A program made the position numbers and the translations under genes. Positions 1 to 11,152 of a stretch of DNA of 64,000 nt are shown one piece after another (the stretch's first letter is position 1; every line of letters begins with the position of its first letter). The notes beneath the pieces are model-generated. The model had not been told where the DNA came from and did not search any database. It was given only the letters and a program-made list of their open reading frames with translations. This DNA is from Adenophora triphylla var. japonica (lineage: Eukaryota; Streptophyta; Magnoliopsida; Asterales; Campanulaceae): contig JAFEMH010000164.1 in assembly GCA_022495995.1 (NCBI GenBank), forward strand, positions 372,001 to 436,000, read 5' to 3'.

Positions 1-276
1 GCCGTGCGGCTGCAGGCTCTTTGCAAATGAGGCCGTGCGGTCTTATCCATTGTGACTCAGCATTCTAGAACCATGCAAGGTGGCATCATTCTAGAAGCTT
101 CTCCCTAATTAAGAAAAACGTGTTTTCTTAATTAGGAAGGCTCCTTACAGCCCTAATTTAATTTTGGACTGTTCCAGACATTTCCTAACACTAGGAAGGT
201 CCGGGAATTACCGGGAAATTTACCGAAATGTCGGGAAAATTAACCTGGAAGGCATGAGCCGATTTGGGTACTTACG
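1..276 (-). repeat. 3' LTR of the Tat element (partial)
   Basis: It matches the start of the right LTR (16164-16441). The first roughly 165 bases are identical; the next 110 differ mainly by one-base indels. In element sense the LTR should begin TGTAAGTACCC; here its first bases read CGTAAGTACCC, a single change. The purine-rich GAGGGGCTT just inside (about 277-288, minus strand) is the likely polypurine tract. Confidence 0.9.
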
Positions 277-800
277 AAGCCCCTCGGCAACGTCAATTGC
301 AAGGCGAGTGGGGTTGTCGATAGAAAAGGATCCGATCTGGCGAATGCCGAGACGGATTGGGAGACCAAGGTGGTCGAGTGGCTGAACCTTTTGGAAGGCT
401 ACCTACGTATCCCTGAGGAATCAAGCCAGCCGTAGTTCGGAATTAGGATCCGCTGGAGGAGGAAGAAGAGAAAGCTGGTCTCTTCTTTGGGGACATAGAA
501 GAGAAAATGACCTAGGAGGTCAAGCAATTGATCCTACTGGGGACATGCTAGGAGTGACCCAGGTGGTCGAATATTTGAACTTCTATGAGGGGGCGCTTTA
601 TCACTGAGGAGTGACAAAGGAACAGGGTGACCAAAGTGGTCGAATGGCTGGACCTTTTATAAAAGGCTACCTACGTATCCCGGAGGAATCAAGCCTTGAT
701 CGTAGTTCAAGCATCACTAGATAGTTAGGAACGATGTCTAGGATCCTTGAGATTTTGACAATTCGGAGGTGTCACACCTGAGGAAGCTAGAGCTTACGGC
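277..800 (-). other. Tat 3' region next to the LTR
   Basis: No coding sequence is visible. Two related segments, about 365-430 and 635-705, share GGCTACCTACGTATCC and a following AATCAAGCC...CGTAGTTC block. A third relative lies near 6648-6710 on the far side of the antisense genes. These are internal repeats of the retrotransposon's 3' region. Confidence 0.6.
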
Positions 801-1286
801 ACTATCTCTTTATGACGGGGATAGAGGTAACTTAAGTTGGGAAACTTGAGCGTACGTCACTATTCGCGGATAGAGGTATCACAAGTTGAAATGACTTGGG
901 CATACTTCACTATTCACGGATAGAGGTAGCACAAGTTGGAATGACTTGGGCATACGTCACTATTCACGGATAGAGGTAGCACAAGTTGGAATGACTTGGG
1001 CATACGTCACTATTCGCGGATAGAGGTAGCACAAGTTGGAATGACTTGGGCATACGTCACTATTCGCGGATAGAGGTAGCACAAGTTGGAATGACTTGGG
1101 CATACGTCACTATTCGCGGATAGAGGTAGCACAAGTTGGAATGACTTGGGCATACGTCACTATTCGCGGATAGAGGTAGCACAAGTTGGAATGACTTGGG
1201 CATACGTCACTATTCGCGGATAGAGGTAGCACAAGTTGGAATGACTTGGGCATACGTCACTATTCGCGGATAGAGGTAGCACAAGT
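801..1286. repeat. 50-bp tandem repeat array in the Tat 3' region
   Basis: About nine to ten head-to-tail copies of a 50-bp unit containing TATTCRCGGATAGAGGTAGC. Copies from 901 to 1286 are almost identical. The copies at 801-900 have drifted, so the array looks as if it expanded at its inner part. Tandem arrays in the 3' region of Tat elements are known sources of satellite DNA (family knowledge). Confidence 0.95.
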
Positions 1287-1671
1287 TTAGAGTTCTGACA
1301 ATTCGGAGGTTGTCACCTAGCTGTTATCCCGTTATAACGGAATTAATCGGAGCGACCGGGAATAAAGCTTGATTGCTAAAGAGATAAGGGATATTTTCGA
1401 AAGATGTTATCTTGGTTAAAAGATAACGGAAATTGCATGCCAAGTGGAAGGTCCAGGGCGGGATTGTAATTTATGCTCGGTAGCGAATGAAGCCGCCGCA
1501 TGAGATGGAGAAAAGAAGCCGTACGCAGCTAAGCCTGTTTTTTCCAGATTATTTAAAATCAGGTTTTGAACGGGGACTGGGCACCATTGCCGCCCACTTC
1601 AGCCGAGAGAGAGAGAAGAGAGAGAGAATTTTCGAAATTCTTCAACCCCTTTTGCTTCCCTTTGATTTGAA

Positions 1672-4266
1672 ATGGATCCGGAGGGCAATCCCATACCAAG
1701 GCAAGCGAGGAGAAACATCTCGGCGGCCGCGAGAAGGAGGAGGAAGGAGCTCGTGAGGACGGAGAGGAAGTATGACTTCCTTACGCCTCCATCGGAGCTT
1801 TATCCGGGGAGAAGGGAGCACAAATCAACGAACCCGCGATCAGTTGGGGTAAGCATTCTCATTTTGCTCAAATCCGATGATTTTGCTTGATTTTTGAATG
1901 ATTTAGGGCTTGACCCGAATTATAGGATTTTGAATGATTTTTTTTTTTTTTGAATGATTTTGAGATGCATGAACAACCTATGAGGCTAAGAATATGCATG
2001 TGCAACTTGTTTGATGAAAATTATGAGAATGACTCACTTTTTTCTCGCAAAATGAAGTAAGAATTTTTTTTTTTTTTCAAAATATGAGACGGAGTTCTTG
2101 CCTTGTGCTAGAACTAGGTCAAAATTCTGATTTTCAATGAGAAAACACGATTTTGGAAGATGAAAATGATTCATGCATGCCATTTTTTTTTTGAATAATG
2201 CTTATGTGCAAAAAATTGTGATTTTGTGCTTTAGGAAAGCAATGACGCGTTTCAAGTGATGAAAGACACGTTTTTGATGCAAAAGTTATGCTAGAAAAAC
2301 TTTTATGAATGCTTTTCTTTTGAAAATATGTGCACTTTTGAATATATGCATGCTTTTTGAAATGATATGAAGGACTGACGCTTCTTTTGATGTGCTTGTC
2401 TACAGGAGAACAAGTCTAGAGGACCGTCGGAGATAGCGGTCAAGCTTTGGCAGGATGCCAGATTTTGAGAAGGATGGGGCAAATCCCAAGCGGTGGTGAG
2501 GGCTACCGGCTTGGATGCATTTGTAGAGGCTATCGAGGGTGTGTTCACATCACCTCTAAGAGCAAGGGCTTGGTCCAGGCCCTTTCTCGAGTTACAGTGG
2601 GACAAGTACACATAGCTTTCACCCGAGTGGGAGAGCCGACGGTGACTCTGCCGATTTCACTGCTATTACGGGCTTACAGTTCACTGGGAGGCCCGTGACT
2701 TGGAGGGACCACATCACAGCGGAGGAGTTCCAGGCTTTGGTAGGGTTTGAGCTGATTCCCAAGGGGCTGGGGATGGAGACACGGAATGTCGAGGTGGCAG
2801 TCCAGACTTCCATGCAGAATTTTGCTGCTAATGATGTGGCCCTTGGCCACTGGCTAGAGCATTCATATGGTTGATGCTATCGGTCACCATCTTTGCCAGA
2901 TGCTGGGACGATAGCTATGACTTGCCTCCTCGACTCTCTGGAGGATGTTGATGGGATTGGGACGGTCTCTTGGGGAGAGGCCGGATTGGCGGAGCTCTAC
3001 TTCTCGTTGGACATGTACAGTCGGAACAAGGCTGCTTCGATGGGCCTTTTCTTTTGCCCTTGAGGTAGTCTCCTTTTTTTCTTTTTCTCTTTTCTGTCTT
3101 GAGACTTTTATGAGAGAGAAAATGACCTTTTGATGTTTTGAACATGCAGGGCTGGTTTTGCGAGGTGATCGGGTTCTTCCCTTGGAACCAGTGAGTGATG
3201 TCACCATCTTCCCCTGCTATGGTTATCGCTGGAGGGGAGATGCGAGAGATAAATTCACGGGGAAGACCCGGATTACCTTCGACTACAAAATGGTGAGGTC
3301 GGTCATCAATAGGGATGGGCACGACGGAGTGGACTTCTACCCACTGGGGCGGTATCCAGAGATCTTGCCGGGAGATGCTATAGAGGTGACGAGACGAGAG
3401 GAGGTGGCTCACAGGGGCGACATGTGATGTCATTTATCTGGGGACCGCTTCTCGAGGCAGCATGGTCATGTTCCCCCACTAGATGCCATTACTCCTTCCG
3501 ACCCTCCGGACGGATGCCGCATGCCTGTGGACCCGCCAGGCGGATGAGATTGCTAGAGTACCGAGGCAGGCGTGGCTGCGGAGGAGTACTTCGACATGGA
3601 CACCCCTACGCCGTGTTTGTGGAGCACGCCGAGGACGCCACGAAGCTAGTGAAGTCGGCGGTCACTCGGGGATATGGGGAGGATGAGCCTCTCGACCCGC
3701 CGATCCCTCCTGCACATCTGTCCTACGTGGTCCGTGGAGTGCCGAGGAGGATGAGGATACTCATCCCCGATGCTAGGGAGCCCCAGGACACCTTGCCGCC
3801 CGATAGCACTGTAAGTGTACTCTTAGGAGTCTTATTCCCTTTTTAGCTTTCAGATTTACTCGCTTTTTGCTATTTTTGAGATTTTCTGAGATTTTCTTTT
3901 TTTTTTTTTTTTCTCGGGTTCCGGCTCGCACTTACGATAGGCCGGTCGGGCGGAATAGGGGCTGGAAGGACATGTGCCGGTCTCTTCTGAGGAAGCCGGC
4001 TGCGCTTGGCGGCGGCGGATGCAGTGAGCACTGGGCGCAAGAGACGGCACGTCGGGGGCACAGCGTCTACCTCATCGGCCTCGGAGTACTCTTCCAGTGC
4101 TATGCCTCGGGGCGGGGACCCAACGCCGACATTCCTGGAGCAGGCTGGCCAGTATGGGCACGATAATGTCCATCTATCTGATGTGAGCGACCAGGAGGAC
4201 CTGATGAGGGAGGCTAGCATTTACGAGCTGAGCAGCGATGAAGATGAAGAAGAATCGGAGGCCTAG
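1672..4266 (+). pseudogene. Antisense gene 1 of the Tat element: plant-mobile-domain-like protein, broken
   Basis: This multi-exon gene lies antisense to the retrotransposon. Exon 1 starts at ATG 1672 (MDPEGNPIPRQARRN...), is basic, and ends at a GG|GTAAGC donor near 1848. Exon 2 follows a TCTACAG acceptor near 2405. Its pieces (RATGLDAFVEAIEGVF, then ITGLQF and RPVTWRDHI) resemble the plant mobile domain family found in MULEs and Tat elements. Another exon follows the TGCAG near 3149 and carries PLEPVSDVTIFPCYGYRW, with a donor at ACT|GTAAGT near 3810. The last exon ends in an acidic tail (SSDEDEEESEA) and stops at 4266. Several frameshifts interrupt exon 2 and exon 3. Function is unknown; in known elements such antisense ORFs are thought to come from host genes. 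Confidence 0.65.
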
Positions 4267-4728
4267 GAGGTCTCTAGAGTAGATTTGGAACAAACAATTT
4301 ACAATTTTTATGCACACTTTGTTTATTTTTTGCTTTATTTGGGCGCCGATGGGGCGAAAACATTGTATTTATGTTTTAATTGCTTTTCTAATTCATGCTT
4401 TTTCAATTTGCATATTATCTGAGCCTTGGGGCGACTTTTTTGCTTGGAATTGGGGCTGAAAATGGGCCAAAATGATTTATAATGGTGTATAAATGCTTGA
4501 ATGGCTTCTGGATATGTTTTTGTACAGGTTTTGGTTGAAAAAGTGGGGTGAAAACTCCCTTGGGCAGCAACTTTGGTTGCTGCAGAATTTTTTCTGCAGA
4601 GGGCTAATGTAGCCGTGCGGCATGGCCTTGAGGGCAAATGAAGCCGTGCGGCTTACAGTTCTGTCTGAACTGGTTATTTTCTGAATAAAAGCAAGGCTTG
4701 GCCATTTCATTTCATTTTCACTCTAGAC

Positions 4729-6286
4729 TTGCCCCAATTGTTCCCAGAGCATATTTTGGACCTAAAAGCACCATCTTTGATTATTTTGCGATGGAGAATC
4801 CCGTTAGATTGCAAAGGGGGAGACCATTTTCTATCCGGTCTTCAATCTTGGGCGAGATATAACTTCCAAAATCACAAGGGGCTGCTTGATTCTTCCTTCA
4901 AGATCAAGTCTTTATGGCATTTGAGGGATCTCCCGCCCGATTGGGATCTGTTGAGAGCCGCAGCAAAGTTCTGGGATGTCCGGAGACATGTTTACTGTTT
5001 CTCTTACAACGAAATCGTCCCAACGCACGAAGACTTCAGAGCCTTGATTGGGGGTCCCGAGATTGAGGCTATATCTATTCCGCTGATCGGAGACGTGCCG
5101 GTGACGGTAAAGCTTGCATCTTTTCTGCAGATTCCTTTGGGAGAGGCTGAGAGGATGATGGTAGCCCCGGATAGGATTGACCTTTCTGATATCCCGGGCA
5201 GGTTTGGGTCTCCAGATATGGCTGCGACCACAGTGGCTATGGATGCTTTCATTCTCTGTGTATTCTCTATTTTGTTCACGCCGAGTCCGTGGGGATCTGT
5301 CATAGTGGTCTCTTGGACATGGTCGAGACTGCGGGGCCGGGAAGGATATTGTCCCGCTGGTTTTGGGAGAGACATTTCATGGGATTGATAGGATGGCTCG
5401 GGAGACCGTTTCATGAGGTCCGGGAGTCCGGCTATGTTGACTTTGTGGGCTGCGCGGGAGAGGCTCGGGGCTTTGCACGGGGCTTTGCCGACTCGGTGCC
5501 CTTGGGTGATTTCTCGGAGAGATGCACCTAGGCGGCAGGAACAGGGGTAGGCTGGGAGCGATGATGGCTAGGCTATCCACTTCGGACATCCGTTGGTGGA
5601 TACCACATTGGAGATTGCGGACCAGGAGGATATTTCAGAGTCTTATGCTGTGAGGGTTCCAGGATTCTGCTGGTCGTCCTTCTACATACCCCGCTTGGTA
5701 TCCGGGCGGTTTGGGGCTTTACAGGAGCCATTGAGTGATTGGGAGGACATCCGGACCATGGAGGTGGTGTCATTGGACATGAGAGATCCAGCCTTCTCTT
5801 TCTTCTCGAGGGCTTGGACACATACCGCTTTCCCACCCAGGGCTATCTTCAGAGCGAGGAAGAGCACCATCTTGACCAGCTGTCTACTTGGGCGGTATGA
5901 GAGAGGGAGATGGGAGCGACTCGGGTTATCTTGGAGGATAGACGTCGAGCTTTATTGGGAGCCGGCCGTGACTCGAGTAGGACTACGAGGAGACCGAGGC
6001 TAAGGCGAGTTGCCATAACCAATCAGGTGACTTGGTCGGGATATGGAGGCTCGGTACAAGAGATTGTCCGAGGTCGCTCCTTTGACCCCAGCTCGGAAGG
6101 GAGGAGGTGCGGACTCGTGCTCGTATAGAGAGAGCGCTCATTGACACGGGGTTAGTAGAGGCTCCAGTGAGGATACCAGAGGTCGGGATGAGGGATACCG
6201 ACATTATTGAGAAGAAAAGGAAGAAGACTCGACGAGGCCGAGGAAAAGGGAAGAAGACTGAAGAAGACTCAGCGAATGACGACTGA
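4729..6286 (+). pseudogene. Antisense gene 2 of the Tat element: DUF7745-like protein, broken
   Basis: A plus-strand frame from about 4729 to 5330 encodes a protein with HLRDLPPDWDLLRAAAKFWD and IVPTHEDFRALIG. I recognise this from plant proteins annotated with a DUF7745 domain, often linked to transposons in Caryophyllales. No ATG is visible at the start, so the true start is unclear. A frame change near 5300 leads to LGHGRD...; the frame is recovered at about 5593-6000 (TTLEIADQEDISESYAVRV...). The protein ends in a basic stretch and stops at 6286. No introns are evident. Upstream, at 4612-4660, are two copies of a GCCGTGCGGC motif also found in the LTR. Function unknown. Confidence 0.6.
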
Positions 6287-6960
6287 CAAGTCTTTTCTCA
6301 AGATCCTCTTATTGCCATTTGCAAACACATTAGTTTATTTAGGCATTTTGTTGTATTTTAGATCTTTTTAGCAGGTTAGCAGAGTTAAGAGGTAGACCGT
6401 GCTTGAACTCATCAAGAAGTTTTTAACTTGTAATGAACAAGAAATATTATTTTAAAAATTAATCAAGACACATTTCATGGAAATTCAAATGCCTTTATTG
6501 ATTGGGACCCGTTTTATGAAAACTGAAATACCCTTTACTATTTTTTAGGACGCACTTCATGGAAGCTTGATTGTCCCTTTTTATTGTTTAGGACACATTT
6601 CATGGAAACTTAATCGTCCTTTTTATTGTTTAGACCGAACCATATATGGCTGCCTACGTTCCCCTTTTACAAGAAAGGCTAAGGGGCTCAGGTCTTCGTA
6701 GTTCATTCTGGTGAACTAAAAATTTTTATGTGCTGCCCGTCTTTTGCCTAGACCGCCCTTTTTGGGGTTTTCGGCCTAATTTGGGCATTACTCTTTTGCA
6801 CTAAGATTTTTTTCTTTTTTATATATTTTTTTTTTTTTTATATGTGCAGCCCTGTCTTTTGCCTAGACCGCCCTTTTTGGGGTCTTCAGCCTAGCCGGGC
6901 ATTACTCTTTTTGCACTAAGATTTTTTTCTTCTTTTTTTTATTTTTTTTTATTATTTTTT
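6287..6960. repeat. Short direct repeats between antisense gene 2 and integrase
   Basis: No coding sequence. Positions 6466-6630 hold about three to four copies of a roughly 55-bp unit containing CATTTCATGGAAA. Positions 6731-6815 and 6845-6935 are a direct duplication of about 85 bp (TCTTTTGCCTAGACCGCCC...). Long T runs lie between them. This is the convergent end shared by the sense pol transcript and antisense gene 2. Confidence 0.7.
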
Positions 6961-6964
6961 TTTA

Positions 6965-8055
6965 TCAGACATAGTATCTTCGGAGTTTATCACCGTTGAC
7001 CGGGTGGACAAAGGGATTGCCATCCAAGTCCGCAAGCTTCATTGCTCCTCCCGACAGCATTTTCGCACCACATAAGGGCCGATCCAGACGGGTTCCCATT
7101 TTCCCAGGGGTTGTCTCTGGTAGGGGCTTTACTTTCAGCACCAAGTCGCCCTCTTTGATGTTTCTGGCCTTGACCTTTTTATCAAACGCTCTGGCCATTC
7201 GCCTCTGGTAGGCTCGGGTGTGTTCCATGGCTTTTAGCCTTCTCTCGTCAAGCAGGGCTAATTCATCATGCCGGCTGCGCAACCATTCCACTTCATTGAC
7301 ACTGTTTTCCAGGAGGACCCTTAATGACGGGATTTCCAACTCCACCGGTAACACCGCTTCCATCCCGTAAGTTAGGGAAAAGGAGTTTCTCCCGTGGCTG
7401 TGTTCTGACAGACGTTACGTAGCCCCCGAGTGCTAGGTGCGGCTTTTCGGGCCAATCACGACCACGGGTGGCCATCTTCCGGATGATCCGCTCGAGTGTC
7501 TTATTAGCAGCTTCCACGGCTCCATTGGCTTGAGGTCTGTACGGGGACGACTTGTGGCGAGTAACTCGAATTCTCGATGCTAGCCTATCGCAGCTTCCTT
7601 CGAAGTGTGACCCATTATCGAAATGATCTCGTTGGGCACCCCATATCTCGCACATTATGTTTTCTTTGATGAACCGGGCTACTTTTTCTAGAAGTGAGGA
7701 CCTTGTAGGACTTGGCCTCTACCCACTTGGTGAAGTAGTCAATGGCCACCAACACGAACTCGTGCCCATTGCTTCCTGCCGGATATTTTCCCTATCACGT
7801 CAATGCCCCAAGCCGCAAACGGCCAAGGAGTCGTCATGCATGTACGGAGTCATGAGGTGGGAGATGGTTGAGGAGGTTGGCAAACCGCCGGCATTTTGTC
7901 GCAGGTTCGGACGTGCCGAACGCACTGCTTCCATGGAGATCCAAAGAGGTAACCCATTCTCGAGGATCACTTGCATCGTGGCTCGCATTCATGTGAGGAC
8001 CGCAGGGGACCATTGTGGATTTCGGTCATCAACTCTCCGGCTCTTTCTTGAGTGA
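6965..8055 (-). pseudogene. Tat integrase region, frameshifted
   Basis: The C-terminal part (7363 down to 6965) has HTRAYQRRMARAFDKKVK and GDLVLKV, the typical end of a gypsy integrase. The upstream frame (7655 down to 7293) has FDNGSHFEG, carrying a catalytic Asp, and YRPQANGAVEAANKTLERI, carrying the catalytic Glu. Further pieces up to about 8055 correspond to the start of the core and the zinc-binding part, in shifted frames (for example WGIDVIGKI). It would insert element cDNA into host DNA. At least three frame changes are visible, and there is no chromodomain, as expected for Tat. Confidence 0.85.
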
Positions 8056-8407
8056 CACATAAGAGGAGTGGTCCTTGATACCGCTTCTTGTATAGGTTGC
8101 CTCCTAGAATGACGTGCGAGAAGCCAACCTTTTCGGGGCTTGCAAGCTTTTGGCTCGACTCCTTCTTTTGGTCTACCTTCTTCGTCTCTCGAAAGCCGAC
8201 TCTCCGTCTTTGAGGAATTGGTAAACTGATTGTACCAAGGTTCCTTTATAGGCTCGGGTCCCAGTCCACTTCACAACAGAAAGTCGGGGCTTCTCTTCTA
8301 CCCACTCGAAGGGCTTTATGGCTTTTCCTCGAGGATCTCTACCAATGAGGCTAGAGTAGCTAGAGCATCTGCGAATCTGTTCTTTTCCCTCGGCAAGTAG
8401 TGGAAAG

Positions 8408-8725
8408 TCACTTCTGGAGCTGTCCAGCCAACTCCTCCATATGGGCATGATACCGTTGCAGATTAGGGTCTACAGCCTTCCACTTGTTGGAGACTTGGTC
8501 GATGATCGTGGCCGAGTCTCCGTAAACTTCGAGCTCCTTGACATTTCTTTCTAAGGCGGCCTCCAAACCAAGCAATGCGGGCTTCATACTCGGCGGCATT
8601 GTTCGTGGCAGAAAGTTCAACTTGAGGGCTATGGGGTATGCTCATCTTTCGGATCGACCAATAGCATTCCTACACCATTTCCTCTTTTGTTAGCGGCTCC
8701 GTCAAAGAACAACCGCCATCTATTT
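8408..8725 (-). pseudogene. Second (archaeal-type) RNase H of the Tat element
   Basis: The frame ending near 8630 reads WRLFFDGAANKRGNGVG, the start of an RNase H fold with its first catalytic Asp. It continues in a shifted frame with NNAAEYEA (catalytic Glu) and LEVYGDSATI (catalytic Asp). This sits after the ordinary RNase H and before integrase. That second RNase H is the diagnostic feature of the Tat lineage (family knowledge). It would help remove RNA from RNA-DNA hybrids during plus-strand synthesis. A frame change near 8630 splits it. Confidence 0.8.
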
Positions 8726-10246
8726 TCGTGCTCAACTGCAAAGATCCCTTCATCTCTGGAAATTGGGGTTCGAGGCCCTCTGTCTTCATTACCGGGGAAA
8801 TTCGCTAGGTGATCGACAATGCTTGACCTGATGGCCTTTCTGGTCACATAGTTGATGTCGTGATTCGCTAAGAAGAAGGACCACTTCGCTAGACGCATCG
8901 ATAGGGAAGGCTTGTCAAAGATGTACTTGATGGGGTCCATTTTCGAGACCAAGTTCACAGGTGGGCTTGCATATAATGCTTCAACTTGCCGACTACCCTG
9001 CACTGCCCCGCACAGTCTTTTCACACGCCGAGTAATTGAGCTCACTCCCCAGCTTCCTACCGACAAAGTAAATGGCATTCTCTACCCGAGAGTCTTTCTT
9101 CTCTTGAGCAAGCATAGCCCCAACCGCCGTGCCGCGACAGTTAGATAGAGCAGAAGAGGCTTCGCTTCTATGTGGGGGGCATAGTACCGGGGGATGCACT
9201 AAGTATGCCTTGATCTGGTCAAAGGCGTCTTGGCATTCTTCGGTCCATTCTGTGTCCACATTCTTCTTCATGAGCTTGAAGATGGGCTCGCACATAGTGG
9301 TCAACTGATTGACAAAACGGCTGATGTACTGCAATTTTCCCATGAAGCTTTTGACTTCTGTCTGGGTTTGAGGTGGCCTCATATCCATGATAGCTTTGAT
9401 CTTTCGGGGGTCAACTTCTATACCTCGCTCCGTGACCATGTACCCGAGCACTTTTCCCCTTGTCACTCCGAAGGTGCATTTGGCAGGGTTTAATCTCATG
9501 GAATGTTGTCTCAACCTCTCAAAGAATTTTCGTAGGTCAACAAAGTGCTGCCCACCTTCTCCTTTGGAGTGAATTATCATGTCATCTACGTAGACCTCAA
9601 TCTCCTTGTGGATCATGTCATGAAAAAGCGCGGTCGCTGCCCTTTGGTAAGTAGCCCCGGCATTCTTGAGCCCGAATGGCATTACTGTATAACAGTAGGT
9701 TCCCCACGGTGTGGTGAAGGCTGTCTTTTCTTGATCTTCCTCGGCCATTTTGATCTGGTTGTAGCCTGCAAAACCATCAACGAAGGATTTGACTTCGTAG
9801 TTGGCAGTGGAGTCCACCAGGATGTCTATGTTTGGCAGAGGGTAGTCGTCTTTGGGGCTGGCCTTGTTCAGATCTCGGAAATCCACACAGCAGGCGCACC
9901 TTCCCATTGGCCTTGGTTACGGTCACGATGTTGGACAACCATGCCGGTATTCAATAACTCGATGAATCCTACCCGCAGTAGCTTCTCAATTTCTTCTTTG
10001 ACCGTAGAGACCATTCCGGCTTGATCTTTCTCGGTTTTGCTTTACCGGCTTGGCATCCGGTGCTAGAGGGATTCTGTGCTCTACTATCGAACTGCCTAGC
10101 CCCGCATATCTTTGTATGACCATGCAAACACGTCGACGTATTCTCCGGCAAACTCCAATCAATCTGTCCCTTTCAACCCCCCGGAAGAAGCTTCCAATCT
10201 GTGTCTCTTTAGGTTCCTCAATAGTACCCAAGTTCACACTTATCAA
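8726..10246 (-). pseudogene. Tat reverse transcriptase and RNase H, frameshifted
   Basis: A long frame (9907 down to 8993) holds the RT core: SFVDGFAGYNQI (first catalytic Asp), MPFGLKNAGATYQR and YVDDMIIHS (catalytic pair). It runs into RNase H at its end (AVGAMLAQEKKDSR, SACEKT), which continues in another frame with AKWSFFLANHDINYV and IVDHLANFP. The N-terminal RT part lies in other frames at 9908-10246, with SIVEHRIPL and ARRRVCMVIQ-like pieces. It would copy the element RNA into DNA. Breaks near 9900 and 9080 are small indels. Confidence 0.9.
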
Positions 10247-11150
10247 AACCTCCTCGGCGACTTGGGCCCGGTTTTCCTCTTTTTCGAAACCTGCTTAAAG
10301 ATTTCTTTAATGTATTGTTCGTTTAGTGTGTTTGCATCTTGTTCAAATGATTCATTATTAACTGTTGTTAAGTTTTGAGTTAATTTATCATTTGTTAAGT
10401 TGGCAATAAGAGGATAATCAGAAAGATTTGTCATTTCATTCAAGATAAGGGGAAAGATGACATCGATTACATTTTCATAATCCTCAGCGTGAGGCCTTCG
10501 GATGACTACGAGGACCGGAATTCGAAGATTCCTGACTCAACTGAATAGACAACACAGACTCTGGACCCTACACTACTTATTGACTCGAGGGGGACTTGAC
10601 AAGGGTTGGACCGGGATCTCACTCCTTCTTCTTGCCAAGGCCACAGGGAGTGCAGTCTTGTCGGCGTTGTCATTTGATTGTGCACTCTGCAGATCATTAT
10701 TGCCTTTGTCGATGCCAATTCCATAGGAAGTACTCGGGCGATTTGGCGGAATCTCCTTTCGGAACTTAACTTCATCCATTTGTACCTCCGGGCGTAGGAC
10801 CGGTTGTGCTTTCGGCATCGAGATACAGCTCTCTTCATCCCAAAAGTCTTCCGCTTGTTCACTCTTCTCTCTACCTTTTCCCAAACAGGGGTTGGGAATG
10901 ATCCTCTGGAGTAGTAAGAGCCATTACAAACACATTATGCTCGTCATGGGTAATGAAGGGTTACGGAGAGACTTTCATTAACATGGCTTGTTTTACTTCA
11001 AACTCGCAGTCTTCATAAGTGAGCCTTTCTTTTCCGTAATCTTGACCATGGTTACCGGTTCGATGTCGTAGAAAAGAGGCCGAGCTCGACAACATTAACG
11101 AAATCAGTTCCGACTATGGGTCCAAACTGTCCCTCCATGGCGGCGGCATT
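10247..11150 (-). pseudogene. Tat protease region (degenerate, no clear active site)
   Basis: By position between gag and RT this should encode the aspartic protease. The minus strand here is broken into several short frames, with pieces such as NAAAMEGQFGPIVGTDFVNVVELG near 11095-11150. I could not point to a convincing DTG/DSG active-site motif. Called from position, with weak sequence support. Confidence 0.45.
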
Positions 11151-11152
11151 AA

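Noticed and set aside
801..1286. CRISPR-like regular array
   Set aside because: The 50-bp units are contiguous with no unique spacers, and this is plant DNA inside a retrotransposon.
2915..3433. Minus-strand frame of 172 codons in the Tat 3' region
   Set aside because: Shadow of the plus-strand antisense gene 1 exon; no recognisable motif.
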